A stretch of 31,853 nucleotides of DNA, taken from the NCBI GenBank assembly GCA_046734795.1, contig JBKPRX010000044.1:1-31853 (forward strand). Direction: 5' to 3'. Under the pieces are notes generated by a model. That model did no database searches. It worked only from the letters and a program-made list of their open reading frames with translations, and was not told where the DNA came from. Position numbers and translations under genes: made by a program. The DNA comes from JBKPRX01 sp046734795. Its GTDB lineage: Bacteria > Actinomycetota > Thermoleophilia > Gaiellales > Gaiellaceae. Below are positions 16,614 to 24,277 of the stretch, one piece after another. The stretch's first letter is position 1. The number at the start of each line of letters is the position of its first letter.

Positions 16614-18519
16614 GTGCGATCTCGTCCAGTGACTCCGGGTTCTCGAGGGTCGAGAGGTCGCCTGGATCCTGGCCGAGCACGCGCGCCCGGACCGCGCGAC
16701 GGACGATCTTCGCGCTCCGCGTTTTCGGCAAAGAGTTCACCCAGACGATTCGCTCCGGCTTGAACGCCTTTCCGAGCTCGGCCGTCACCGCACTGACGAC
16801 GCGCTCGGTCGCAGCGTCGTCGGCGGCCATGCCTGGTCGCAGCACGCAGAAGAGCCAAGCGACCTCGCCCTTCACGTCGTGTGGGACGCCGACAGCCGCC
16901 GCCTCCGCGACGATGCCGCTCCCGATCGCGGCCGACTCGAGCTCCGAGGGACCGATGCGCTTACCCGCGATGTTGAGCGTGTCGTCGGAGCGCCCGTGCA
17001 AGAACCAGTATCCGTCCGCATCGATCGAGGCCCAGTCGCCATGGCGCCACACGCCCGGGAACGTGCGCCAGTACGTCTCGAGGTAGCGCTCGTCGTCGCC
17101 CCAGATGCCGCGCGTCATTCCGGGGAACGGCTTGCGGATCACGAGCTCGCCCACGCTGTCGCGGACCGAGTTCCCATCCGCGTCGACGACGTCCGCATCG
17201 ATGCCGAGCGCGGGAAACCCGACCGAGATCTCCTTCAACGGCTCGACGATGCATGCCGAGAGAAGAATCGCCGCGCATTCCGTGCCGCCGCTCACGTTGA
17301 CGATCGGCGCGCGCCGACCGCAGACGTGTTCGTAGAGCCAGCGCGACGGTTCCGGATTGAGCGGCTCGCCCGTCGTGCAGACGGTCCGCAGGCTCGACAG
17401 GGCGGCGGTCGGCACGCCGTGCGGAACGAGCGCGCGAATCAACGTGGGCGAAAGGCCCAGCATCGTCAGCCGCTCCGACTCGACGGCGCGCCAAAGCCGG
17501 TCGACGGGCCAGTCCGGCGCTCCTTCGAGGAAGACGACCGTCGCTCCGCTCGCCATCCCGCCGACGACGAGCCACGGGCCCATGATCCAGCCCATGTCCG
17601 TCGCGAAGAGAATCCGGTCACCCGGCTTCACGTCGCAGAGGTACGCAGGCTCGCGCGCGATCGAGACGAGAAACGCGCCGTGCGTGTGGACCGCGCCCTT
17701 CGGCTTGCCGGTGGTGCCCGACGTGTACGCGATCAGGAACGGCTCGGTGGCCTCGACATCGACGGGGTCGATGCCCTGGCGTCCTTCGACGAGCTCGTGC
17801 CACCAGCGATCGCGTCCGATCACCATCGGCACGTCGTTGCCGCGACGTCGCCAGACGACGGTGTGCGTAACCGTGGGTGCGTCGCGGAGGGCCTCGTCGA
17901 GGATCTCCTTCATCGGCACGACCTGCCCTCGTCGTAGCGACGCGTCCGCGGTGATCACCGCTTTCGCTTTCGCGTCGTCGAGCCGCGTCGCAACGGCAGT
18001 CGCTGCGAAGCCTGAGAAGATCGGAACCAGAACTGCGCCGAGCTGCGCGACCGCGAAGGTCGCGATCGCCGCCTGCGGCGCCATCGGCAGGTAGACGCCG
18101 ACCGCGTCGCCCGCGCCGATCCCGAGCGAGCCGAGCCCTTCCGCGAGTTGCGCGACCTCGGTTGAGAGCTCGCGCCACGTGAAGGCCTCACGGCGTCCGT
18201 CCTCACTGAGCCAGACCGCCGCCTCGTCGTCGGGCCGCTCGGTCGCCCATCGGTGCACGCATGAGGTCGCGGCATTCAGTTTTCCGCCGACGAACCATCG
18301 CGCCCACTCCGGACCCTCGCTCGCGTCGACGGTCCGCTCCCACGGATCGGTGAATACGAGCCCGAGGTCGGCTACGAGCTCACCCCAAAACCGGTCAGGC
18401 TCGTCGACAGACACGCGGTGCAGATCGCGATAGCTCGTGCACCCGAGCCGGGCCATCAACCGTGTGAGGTTCGCGTCTCGGACGAGCTCGGGCGAAGGCT
18501 CCCAGAAGAAGTCGCTCAC
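16603..18519 (-). CDS. Acetyl-CoA synthetase-like acyl-CoA ligase (AMP-forming)
   Basis: A 638-residue ANL-superfamily ligase, paralogous to the acetyl-CoA synthetase at 6282-8252. Motifs: ACAS N-terminus with WFVGGKLNAATSCVHRW, P-loop YTSGTTGKPKG, then VSGGTECAA in place of the acetate-type WWQTETG motif, hinge HGRSDDTLNIAGKR, and KTRSAKIVRR with the catalytic lysine retained. The changed A5 region, lacking the two tryptophans, implies a substrate other than acetate, perhaps propionate, acetoacetate or a longer acid. Starts GTG 18519; 38 bases separate it from the divergent MFS exporter. First gene of the unit with the SDR, nadE and GH3 genes. Confidence 0.88.
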   Translation of the reverse strand: MSDFFWEPSPELVRDANLTRLMARLGCTSYRDLHRVSVDEPDRFWGELVADLGLVFTDPWERTVDASEGPEWARWFVGGKLNAATSCVHRWATERPDDEAAVWLSEDGRREAFTWRELSTEVAQLAEGLGSLGIGAGDAVGVYLPMAPQAAIATFAVAQLGAVLVPIFSGFAATAVATRLDDAKAKAVITADASLRRGQVVPMKEILDEALRDAPTVTHTVVWRRRGNDVPMVIGRDRWWHELVEGRQGIDPVDVEATEPFLIAYTSGTTGKPKGAVHTHGAFLVSIAREPAYLCDVKPGDRILFATDMGWIMGPWLVVGGMASGATVVFLEGAPDWPVDRLWRAVESERLTMLGLSPTLIRALVPHGVPTAALSSLRTVCTTGEPLNPEPSRWLYEHVCGRRAPIVNVSGGTECAAILLSACIVEPLKEISVGFPALGIDADVVDADGNSVRDSVGELVIRKPFPGMTRGIWGDDERYLETYWRTFPGVWRHGDWASIDADGYWFLHGRSDDTLNIAGKRIGPSELESAAIGSGIVAEAAAVGVPHDVKGEVAWLFCVLRPGMAADDAATERVVSAVTAELGKAFKPERIVWVNSLPKTRSAKIVRRAVRARVLGQDPGDLSTLENPESLDEIARVV

Positions 18520-18557
18520 GCCCGCACAGCCTACGCCGTCGTCGGTACGTTCTCGGA

Positions 18558-19994
18558 ATGCGAGCGCGGCTCATCACAGAGGAAAACCGCAAGTGGTGGA
18601 CCCTCGCCGCGGTCTCCGTCGGCCTGTTCATGATCCTGCTCGACAACACGATCGTGAACGTGTCGCTGCCGACGATCCAGCGTGAGTTGGATGCCGGCCC
18701 GAGCGAGCTCGAGTGGATCGTCGTCTCGTATGCACTGACGTTCGCGACACTGATGCTCACGGGCGGCAAGCTCGCGGACTTCTACGGCCGCCGCAAGCTC
18801 TTCGTCATCGGCCTCGCCATCTTCAGCGGCGCCTCGCTTGCGTGCGGGCTCGCACCGAACGCCGGTTTTCTGATCGGCGCGCGAGTGGCGCAGGGTGTCG
18901 GCGCCGCGATCATGAACCCGACGACGCTCGGCATCGTCACCGCGACGTTTCCGCCGCGCCTGCGAGGGACGGCGATCGGGATCTGGGCCGGAACCGCGGG
19001 CGTCGGGCTCGCAATCGGGCCGCTGCTCGGCGGCGTGATCACCGAGAAGCTCAACTGGTCGTGGATCTTCTTCGTCAACGTCCCTGTCGGCGCGTTCGCC
19101 ATCCTGCTCGCGCTCTACGTGATCGACGAAACGCGCGACACCTCGGAAGACCAGCGACTCGACATCCCAGGGCTCGTGAGCTCTGCGATCGGCCTCTTCG
19201 CGATCACCTACGCGCTGATCGAGGCGAACACGTATGGCTGGACCTCCGCGCGGATCATCGCGCTCTTCGTCGTCGGCGCAATCGCACTTACGACCTTCGT
19301 CATGCTCGAGCTCCGCCAGCGCCGGCCGATGCTCGACCTCGCGCTCTTCCGCAACAGGACGTTTTCCGGTGCGAACACCGCGATGCTCTTCGTCGGTGTG
19401 AGCATGTTCGGGATGTTCTTCTACAACTCGCAGTTCTTTCAGATCGTCGTCGGCTACTCGCCGATCCAGGCGGGCGCGCTCTTCCTGCCGATGACGCTCT
19501 TGATCGCCATCGTCTCGCCGCAGACAGGACGGCTCGCCGATCGCGTCGGGCCGCGTTGGCTGATCGGGACGGGCATGACGCTCCTTGCGGTAACGCTGAT
19601 CCTCTTCGCGCAGCTCGACGCAGATGCGACCTTCTGGGACATCCTTCCCGCGTTGATCATCGGCGGCTTCGGCATGGCCTCGACGATGACCCCGATCACG
19701 GCGGCCGCAATGTCCGCGACCCCGATGGACAAGGCGAGCGTCGGCTCGGCGGTGATCAACTCAGCGCGCCAGCTCGGCGGGTCGCTCGGAATCGCGATCA
19801 TGGGCGCGGTCGTCGCGAGCCAGCTTCCGATCGGTGCGCGGCCCGGAAGCCCGCGGTACGTCGACGGCTTCGCGATCGGCTACCGGCATGCCGTGTACAT
19901 GGCGGCAGGGATCATGATCGTCGGCGCCGTCCTCGCAGTCACGACCGTTCGGCGGGTGCATGTCCGAGAGCCCGCTCCGGCCGAGGCCTACTGA
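18558..19994 (+). CDS. MFS transporter, DHA2 (EmrB/QacA-like) drug exporter family
   Basis: A 478-residue proton-coupled exporter of the inner membrane with about 14 hydrophobic segments. Family motifs: LDNTIVNVSLPTIQ in helix 1 (motif D1), LADFYGRRKLF in the first loop (motif A), and GLAIGPLLGGVI in helix 5 (motif C, typical of antiporters). Length is normal. Starts at ATG 18558 facing away from the acyl-CoA ligase gene. The cargo is unknown; no regulator is adjacent in the same unit, although the HTH-TPR regulator is the next protein gene downstream. The strong hairpin at 20031-20064 lies 37 bases after the stop. Confidence 0.92.
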   Translation: MRARLITEENRKWWTLAAVSVGLFMILLDNTIVNVSLPTIQRELDAGPSELEWIVVSYALTFATLMLTGGKLADFYGRRKLFVIGLAIFSGASLACGLAPNAGFLIGARVAQGVGAAIMNPTTLGIVTATFPPRLRGTAIGIWAGTAGVGLAIGPLLGGVITEKLNWSWIFFVNVPVGAFAILLALYVIDETRDTSEDQRLDIPGLVSSAIGLFAITYALIEANTYGWTSARIIALFVVGAIALTTFVMLELRQRRPMLDLALFRNRTFSGANTAMLFVGVSMFGMFFYNSQFFQIVVGYSPIQAGALFLPMTLLIAIVSPQTGRLADRVGPRWLIGTGMTLLAVTLILFAQLDADATFWDILPALIIGGFGMASTMTPITAAAMSATPMDKASVGSAVINSARQLGGSLGIAIMGAVVASQLPIGARPGSPRYVDGFAIGYRHAVYMAAGIMIVGAVLAVTTVRRVHVREPAPAEAY

Positions 19995-20021
19995 GGCAGC
20001 GCTCGATCTACAAAAGGACCC

Positions 20022-20193
20022 GCAAATAAAGGGAGGGCCCCGGCTGCGGCTCCGGGGCCCTCTCTCTGAGGCTCGCTGGTTCGGTGAGCTCGGGACGCGA
20101 CTCTGCGGCCCAGTCGCGTTTACCGTTTCGCTCGCCGTTCCTTGGCGCGCCCCCTGCAAACCTGAGCCTGGCGTCCTGGCCTGGTTGCAAGGT
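20022..20193 (-). ncRNA. Candidate structured small RNA with own promoter and terminator
   Basis: On the minus strand a consensus-like promoter (20228-20200) is followed by about 170 bases without a credible ORF and then by a strong intrinsic terminator. The body can fold: AGGCTC and GGTTTG (20169-20157) pair with CGAACC and GAGCCT (20083-20069), enclosing a perfect 7-bp hairpin CGCGACT/AGTCGCG at 20096-20118. I checked it by eye for SRP RNA, tmRNA, RNase P RNA and common riboswitch signatures and found none; 6S RNA cannot be excluded. Nothing lies downstream on that strand except the antisense of the MFS gene, so a free-standing RNA is the best reading. Ends are approximate. Confidence 0.55.
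20031..20064 (-). terminator. Strong intrinsic terminator, probably bidirectional
   Basis: Perfect 11-bp stem GAGGGCCCCGG (20033-20043) and CCGGGGCCCTC (20052-20062) with an 8-base loop, extendable by two pairs. Read on the minus strand it is followed by CCTTTATTTG, a proper U-rich tail; on the plus strand only TCTCT follows. It best serves the candidate small RNA but may also stop transcription from the MFS gene. Confidence 0.85.
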
Positions 20194-20199
20194 GCGCTC

Positions 20200-20228
20200 A
20201 CTATAGGAGTGGTACCTGGGCTCGTCAA
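20200..20228 (-). promoter_or_regulatory. Sigma-A-type promoter of the candidate small RNA
   Basis: On the minus strand TTGACG (20228-20223) and TATAGT (20205-20200) are separated by exactly 17 bases, five of six matches at each hexamer. A second TTGACT lies 13 bases upstream (20241-20236). This is one of the best matches to the consensus that I noticed in the window. Predicted start near 20193. Confidence 0.7.
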
Positions 20229-20327
20229 GTACCTCAGTCAAGTGATTTTCGAGATACCTACTTCACTGGGAAAATGGCATGGACATGCCCTTTTTGGGGG
20301 ATGGCCGGAAGTGAGACATTGCGGTTT

Positions 20328-20352
20328 GGTGAAGTGTGAGGTTAGCTTCACC
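20328..20352 (+). promoter_or_regulatory. Inverted repeat upstream of the HTH-TPR regulator, candidate operator
   Basis: GGTGAAG (20328-20334) and CTTCACC (20346-20352) form a perfect 7-base inverted repeat with an 11-base spacer, ending 11 bases before the regulator's ATG. The half-site recurs as CTTCAC at 20261-20266, and related AAGTGA sequences occur at 20240 and 20309. A weak promoter (TTGCGG, 18 bases, TAGCTT) overlaps it. It could be the regulator's own binding site or a leader hairpin. The rest of 20065-20363 holds the candidate small RNA and its promoter, and no protein gene. Confidence 0.5.
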
Positions 20353-20363
20353 CTCAGGCCGCC

Positions 20364-21719
20364 ATGACCCACGATCTCGAAACCCGCTCGCGCACCCAGC
20401 AGCACGGAACAACCCCGGGCATTCGCCTTGGTGAGCGCCTGCGCCAGCTCCGCGTTTCCGCCGGACTGACGCAGAGCGAGCTGGCCGGCGACCGATTCTC
20501 CAAGGAGTACGTCAGCCAGATCGAGCGCGGCAAGACGCGCCCGACGGAGGAGACGGTCGATTGGCTCGCCGCTCGGCTCGGGGTCGATCCGGGCTTCCTC
20601 GCGAACGGCGTCGCGACCGACGACCGCGGGCGTCTCGAGGGCGCGCTGGCGCGCGCCGAGGCGCTGCTCGAGGCGGGCGGTCGCGAAGAAGAGGCGAAGG
20701 AAGAGTTCGTCAAGCTTGGCCCGGGAATTCGCGCCGCCGGCTTGCCGGAGTTGCAAGTGCGCCTTCTCACGGGACTTGCTCGCACGGAGTCACGTCTCGG
20801 TGACGTTCGCACTGCGCTCGAGCTCGTGACCGAGGCGCGGGCCATCGTCGAGGGTCCGACATTCTCGGACGTCGAGCGCGCCGAGGTCTTGATGTATGTC
20901 GGGATCTGCCGCCTCTATCTCGCGAGCGTTCAGACAGCCCTCGGGCTGTTCAACGAGGCGCTTGCCCTCGCGGAGCGATCGGGACTTCCATGCGACTTGC
21001 TTCGGTCGCGAATTCTTTCGTGGCGCTCTCGTTGCTGGCGTCATCACCGGGATTACGAAGCGGCGCGTGAAGACGTCGAGCGCGCGCTCGAGCTCGCGGA
21101 ACAGATGGGCGACCTTCGCGCGATCGGAGATGCCTACTTCCACGCCTCGGCGATCGCTGAGCGCCAGGGTCATTGGGTCGTGGCGCGGACGTATGCAGAG
21201 CGCGCGAGAACGGTCTTCGAAACGCTTTCCGACCGACTCAACGTTGCACGCCTCTCGAACAACCTCGGCATGTTCCATTTCCTTCTCGGCCGGCCCGAGC
21301 GCGCTGTGGAGCAGCTGAAGGAGGCGATTAAGCTCGCGCACGACCTCGGTAGCGATGCGGAGGCGGCGCAGGCGATCTCGTCGCTTGCTCAGGTGCATTT
21401 GAGGACGGGCAACCCGAAGCTCGCCGAGGAGCAGGTACGGCACGCACTCAGGCTGCTCGACGACCGAGAGGACTTCATCGAAGAAGTCGGCAACAGTCAC
21501 CTGGTTCTGGGCCGCGCACTCCTCGAACAAGACCGCCTCGACGAGGCTGAGGTCGAGTTCGCGGCCGCTGACGATTGCTTCGAACGGCTCGGCAGCGCGA
21601 GCCAGCGCGCAGCCATCTGGGTCGCACGCGGCGATCTCGCGGCGCGACGAGGTGACGATCGGCGCGCTGCGGTGCTCTACCGCAATGCCGCCGAAGCACT
21701 GCAGGACTTCCGGTTCTAA
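20364..21719 (+). CDS. XRE-type HTH + TPR-repeat regulator, RRNPP-like peptide receptor candidate
   Basis: A 451-residue cytoplasmic protein. Residues 21-76 are an XRE/Cro-type helix-turn-helix (RLGERLRQLRVSAGLTQSEL, then YVSQIERGKTRPTEETV). From about 90 to 445 it is a run of TPR-like helical pairs with the usual A/G/Y/A spacing, for example ALGLFNEALALAERSG and RAVEQLKEAIKLAHDLG. No catalytic domain and no membrane segment. This HTH-plus-TPR architecture is that of Rgg, PlcR, NprR and PrgX receptors, which bind re-imported peptides; it also resembles other TPR regulators, so the ligand is inference. Starts at ATG 20364. A 34-residue peptide gene with an excellent ribosome site follows 27 bases after the stop and precedes a terminator, so the two form an operon. 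Confidence 0.88.
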   Translation: MTHDLETRSRTQQHGTTPGIRLGERLRQLRVSAGLTQSELAGDRFSKEYVSQIERGKTRPTEETVDWLAARLGVDPGFLANGVATDDRGRLEGALARAEALLEAGGREEEAKEEFVKLGPGIRAAGLPELQVRLLTGLARTESRLGDVRTALELVTEARAIVEGPTFSDVERAEVLMYVGICRLYLASVQTALGLFNEALALAERSGLPCDLLRSRILSWRSRCWRHHRDYEAAREDVERALELAEQMGDLRAIGDAYFHASAIAERQGHWVVARTYAERARTVFETLSDRLNVARLSNNLGMFHFLLGRPERAVEQLKEAIKLAHDLGSDAEAAQAISSLAQVHLRTGNPKLAEEQVRHALRLLDDREDFIEEVGNSHLVLGRALLEQDRLDEAEVEFAAADDCFERLGSASQRAAIWVARGDLAARRGDDRRAAVLYRNAAEALQDFRF

Positions 21720-21731
21720 ACGGCCAGGACG

Positions 21732-21741
21732 AAAGGAGGTG
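21732..21741 (+). promoter_or_regulatory. Ten-base Shine-Dalgarno of the 34-residue peptide
   Basis: AAAGGAGGTG is fully complementary to the canonical 3' tail of bacterial 16S rRNA, five bases before GTG 21747. Most other genes of this window have weak or partial sites, so this one decides that the small frame is translated. Confidence 0.85.
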
Positions 21742-21746
21742 TATCC

Positions 21747-21851
21747 GTGACCAAGACGAGACTGATCTCATTGCTCTTCTTCGCGGCGATGGTTGCGTCG
21801 ATCCTTGGCAAGCACAATCCGGGGTTGGGTGGTGGATGGTGCGGGTGGTAG
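21747..21851 (+). CDS. 34-residue putative secreted signalling peptide
   Basis: A short frame starting at GTG and ending at TAG. The N-terminus MTKTR is basic, residues 6-20 are hydrophobic (LISLLFFAAMVASIL), and the last 14 residues, GKHNPGLGGGWCGW, form a Gly/Trp-rich tail with a single Cys and a WxxW ending. This is the layout of an exported pre-peptide whose C-terminus is released, as in SHP, ComS or Phr precursors. It follows the HTH-TPR gene by 27 bases, has a perfect Shine-Dalgarno and is closed by an intrinsic terminator at 21878-21907. The tail contains two Trp residues, as do some ComR-activating peptides (WW motif), but no family match is claimed. It might instead be a small membrane peptide. 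Confidence 0.75.
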   Translation: MTKTRLISLLFFAAMVASILGKHNPGLGGGWCGW

Positions 21852-21877
21852 CGCCGTAGCCATGACGCCTTCGTGTA

Positions 21878-21907
21878 GCCCCGGTGCCGCCGCCGGGGCC
21901 GCGTTTT
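21878..21907 (+). terminator. Intrinsic terminator of the regulator-peptide operon
   Basis: Stem GCCCCGG (21878-21884) and CCGGGGC (21893-21899) with an 8-base loop, then CGCG and TTTT (21904-21907). It lies 26 bases after the peptide stop and before the UbiB-family gene, so it isolates the two-gene unit. Confidence 0.8.
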
Positions 21908-21937
21908 CAAGCCGGGTAACGCGAGCATGATCGCCGC

Positions 21938-23536
21938 GTGGCCTATCGGCTCCAGCGCGCTAAGCGTGCCTTCCAGGTAGCAAGCACCGTCCGAAAGACG
22001 GGAATTCGTCAGGTTCTCGCCGAGATCGGCGTGCGAGGCAATCGCGAAGCCACCCGCGAAAGCGCCCGATCCTTCCGCGAAGCGCTCGAAGAGCTCGGCA
22101 CGACCTTCATCAAGCTCGGTCAGCTGCTCTCGTCGCGTCCGGATCTCTTGCCGGACGTCTACATCGACGAACTTTCGCGGCTCGTCGACCAAGTGCCGCC
22201 GGTGCCGTTCGCCGAGATCGATCGCACGATCCGCGAAGACCTCGGCTCGGATGTGTTCGCGCGGCTCGACTCCGAGCCGCTCGCAACCGCGTCGATCGCA
22301 CAGACGCACCGCGGCCTGCTGACGAGCGGCCGCGAAGTGGTCGTCAAGGTGCGCCGTCCGGGAGTCGTGGAGCAGGTCGAGCTCGATCTCGCGCTCCTGC
22401 GCTCGACGGCGCGCACGCTCGAACGTCATTCCTCAGCGGCGCAGCTCCTGCAGGTCGAGGCGCTCGCGGACGAGCTCGAAGTGCATCTGCGCCAAGAGCT
22501 CGACCTCGACGAAGAGGCGCACAACACCGAAGTCATCGCGTCGCTTGTCGAGGACTTCGACGACATCGTCGTGCCGAAGGTCGTTCGCCCGTATGTGAGC
22601 GAGCGCGTCCTCGTTCTCGAGCACGTCTCGGGGCGGAAGGTGTCGGCCGACCACGGGCTCGCCCCGCAGCGTGCACACGAGCTCGCGCGACACTTCTTCC
22701 GCGCCTACGTGCGCCAGATCACGGTCGAGGGCGTCTACCACGCCGACCCGCACAGTGGCAACGTGCTTCTCACCGAGGACGGACGGCTCGCCCTGCTCGA
22801 CTTCGGCCTCCTCGGCAGGCTCGACGACGACACGCGCCGCGGGCTCGGTCTACTGCTCCTGGCACTCGCGCAGAACCGCGCCGACGACGTCTCCGATCTC
22901 ATTCTCGGTCTCTCGCTCACCGGTCTCGATTCGGACCAGCCGGAGTTCCTCCACGACGTCCGCCGCAAGCTGCCGCGCTTCCACTGGAGGCCGCTGTCCG
23001 GCATCCGCGCCGGCGAAGCGCTCGCGGATCTCCAGCGCATCGCTTTGCAGTACCAGATTCGATTGCCGACGAGCTTCGCACTCGTCGGCAAGACGCTTGC
23101 GCAAGCGGACGAGATCGCGCGAACTCTCTACCCGCAGCTCGATCCGATCGAGCTGATCGAGGAAGACGCGCTCGAGGTGATGCTCCAAGAAGCGGAACGA
23201 CGGCTCGAGCCGAACCAGCTCGTGGCTCAGCTCTACACGCAGCTCGAGCCGATGACGCGCTTGCCGCGCAGGCTCAACCACCTCGTCACGGAGCTCGAGC
23301 GCGGGTCATTCAAGATCGGCGTCGCGCCGACCGGTCTTGAAGGCCTCGAGCGCGTCGTCCGTTCGGCGGCGAACCGAGTCGGTGCCGCGATGATCGTCTC
23401 GGCACTCCTCCTTGCGTCGGCGCTGCTCGTCCGAGTGCACGACTTCCGGTGGCTCGGGATCGCCGGCTTCATCACCGCCGGCGTCCTCGGCCTCTACATG
23501 ATCTGGAAGATCGTTCGAACGCCCGGCGAGCTCTAG
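21938..23536 (+). CDS. ABC1/UbiB (AarF)-family atypical kinase
   Basis: A 532-residue membrane-anchored protein-kinase-like ATPase; relatives support quinone or isoprenoid-lipid metabolism. Visible motifs: KLGQ at 59-62 within FIKLGQLLSSRPDLLP (family-specific KxGQ), ATASIAQTH near 112 (A-rich loop in place of the Gly-rich loop), VVVKVRRPG near 130 (ATP lysine), HADPHSGN near 268 and LLDFGLLGRL near 288 (metal-binding DFG). Two hydrophobic segments at the C-terminus (about 480-525) end in WKIVRTPGEL, typical of the family. Start GTG 21938, no strong ribosome site. Its stop shares CTAG with the convergent SDR gene. Confidence 0.93.
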   Translation: MAYRLQRAKRAFQVASTVRKTGIRQVLAEIGVRGNREATRESARSFREALEELGTTFIKLGQLLSSRPDLLPDVYIDELSRLVDQVPPVPFAEIDRTIREDLGSDVFARLDSEPLATASIAQTHRGLLTSGREVVVKVRRPGVVEQVELDLALLRSTARTLERHSSAAQLLQVEALADELEVHLRQELDLDEEAHNTEVIASLVEDFDDIVVPKVVRPYVSERVLVLEHVSGRKVSADHGLAPQRAHELARHFFRAYVRQITVEGVYHADPHSGNVLLTEDGRLALLDFGLLGRLDDDTRRGLGLLLLALAQNRADDVSDLILGLSLTGLDSDQPEFLHDVRRKLPRFHWRPLSGIRAGEALADLQRIALQYQIRLPTSFALVGKTLAQADEIARTLYPQLDPIELIEEDALEVMLQEAERRLEPNQLVAQLYTQLEPMTRLPRRLNHLVTELERGSFKIGVAPTGLEGLERVVRSAANRVGAAMIVSALLLASALLVRVHDFRWLGIAGFITAGVLGLYMIWKIVRTPGEL

Positions 23537-24240
23537 AGCCGGATTCGGCGCCCGTCGCCCATCCGCTCGACGACGAATTGCGTGATCCGCGCGTGCGGGC
23601 TCAGGTGGAGCGCGAGTCGGACGATCTCGGCGCAATCCTCCGGCCGGATCATGTCTTCCTGCGCCACTTCCTCGCGAGCCCAGTCCGTCATCGGCGTATC
23701 GACAAGGGCGGGGCAGATCGCGATCGCGCGGATTCCTTCGTCCTCGTACTCCGCGTTGAGTGATTTCGTGAACGAGATCACCGCCGCCTTCGTCGCGCCG
23801 TAGGCGATGTTTCCGGGCGTCGCGATCACGCCGGCGATCGACGCGAGGTTCACAACGAGACCTTTCGACTCGCGCAACATCGGCAGGCAAAGCTTTGTGA
23901 AGAGGAAGATCGCGCGAATGTTGACGTCGAACTGGATGTCCCAGTACTTCGTGTCGAGCTGGTCGGTAGGCCGAGCGATGCCCACCCCGGCCGAGTTCAC
24001 GAGAACGTCCAGGCGGCCCCAGCGTTCCTTGTGTGCATCGACGAGTCGCTCGATCTCGTCCTCCTCGCGCACGTTGACGGCGAGCGCCAGTACGTCCTCG
24101 CCGAATTCCGCCGCGGCCGCGTCGACCTTCTCCTGTCGCCGCGAAGCGATCGTGAGATCGAAGCCCTCCTCCTTCAACAACCGGGAGATCGCGAGTCCGA
24201 TCCCCGATGTACCGCCTGTGACCAACGCTGCCTTTGCCAT
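23533..24240 (-). CDS. SDR-family oxidoreductase (3-oxoacyl-ACP reductase-like)
   Basis: A classical SDR of 235 residues. TGGTSGIG (8-15) binds NAD(P), followed by ASRR (an NADP-type signature), VLVNSAGVG near 81, the catalytic serine in VNLASIAG, and YGATKAA near 147. ICPALVDTPM near 173 is the standard loop after strand 6. Start at ATG 24240, divergent from selD with 37 bases between, and convergent with the UbiB-family gene (4-base overlap). Family certain, substrate open. Confidence 0.9.
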   Translation of the reverse strand: MAKAALVTGGTSGIGLAISRLLKEEGFDLTIASRRQEKVDAAAAEFGEDVLALAVNVREEDEIERLVDAHKERWGRLDVLVNSAGVGIARPTDQLDTKYWDIQFDVNIRAIFLFTKLCLPMLRESKGLVVNLASIAGVIATPGNIAYGATKAAVISFTKSLNAEYEDEGIRAIAICPALVDTPMTDWAREEVAQEDMIRPEDCAEIVRLALHLSPHARITQFVVERMGDGRRIRL

Positions 24241-24277
24241 GAGCGGTTCCTATCACACTCCTGGCTAGGGTTCGGAT

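Noticed and set aside
20008..20241. 77-codon minus-strand frame across the candidate small RNA
   Set aside because: It starts upstream of the predicted transcript, lacks a ribosome site, and runs through the terminator hairpin; composition is not protein-like.
20065..20363. Plus-strand riboswitch upstream of the HTH-TPR regulator
   Set aside because: I looked for TPP, cobalamin, SAM and c-di-AMP core sequences and found none; promoter and terminator signals fit a minus-strand RNA better.
20238..20756. Minus-strand frame overlapping the regulator start as a possible gene driven by the small-RNA promoter
   Set aside because: It starts inside the regulator's coding sequence, upstream of the promoter's transcription start, and has no family features.
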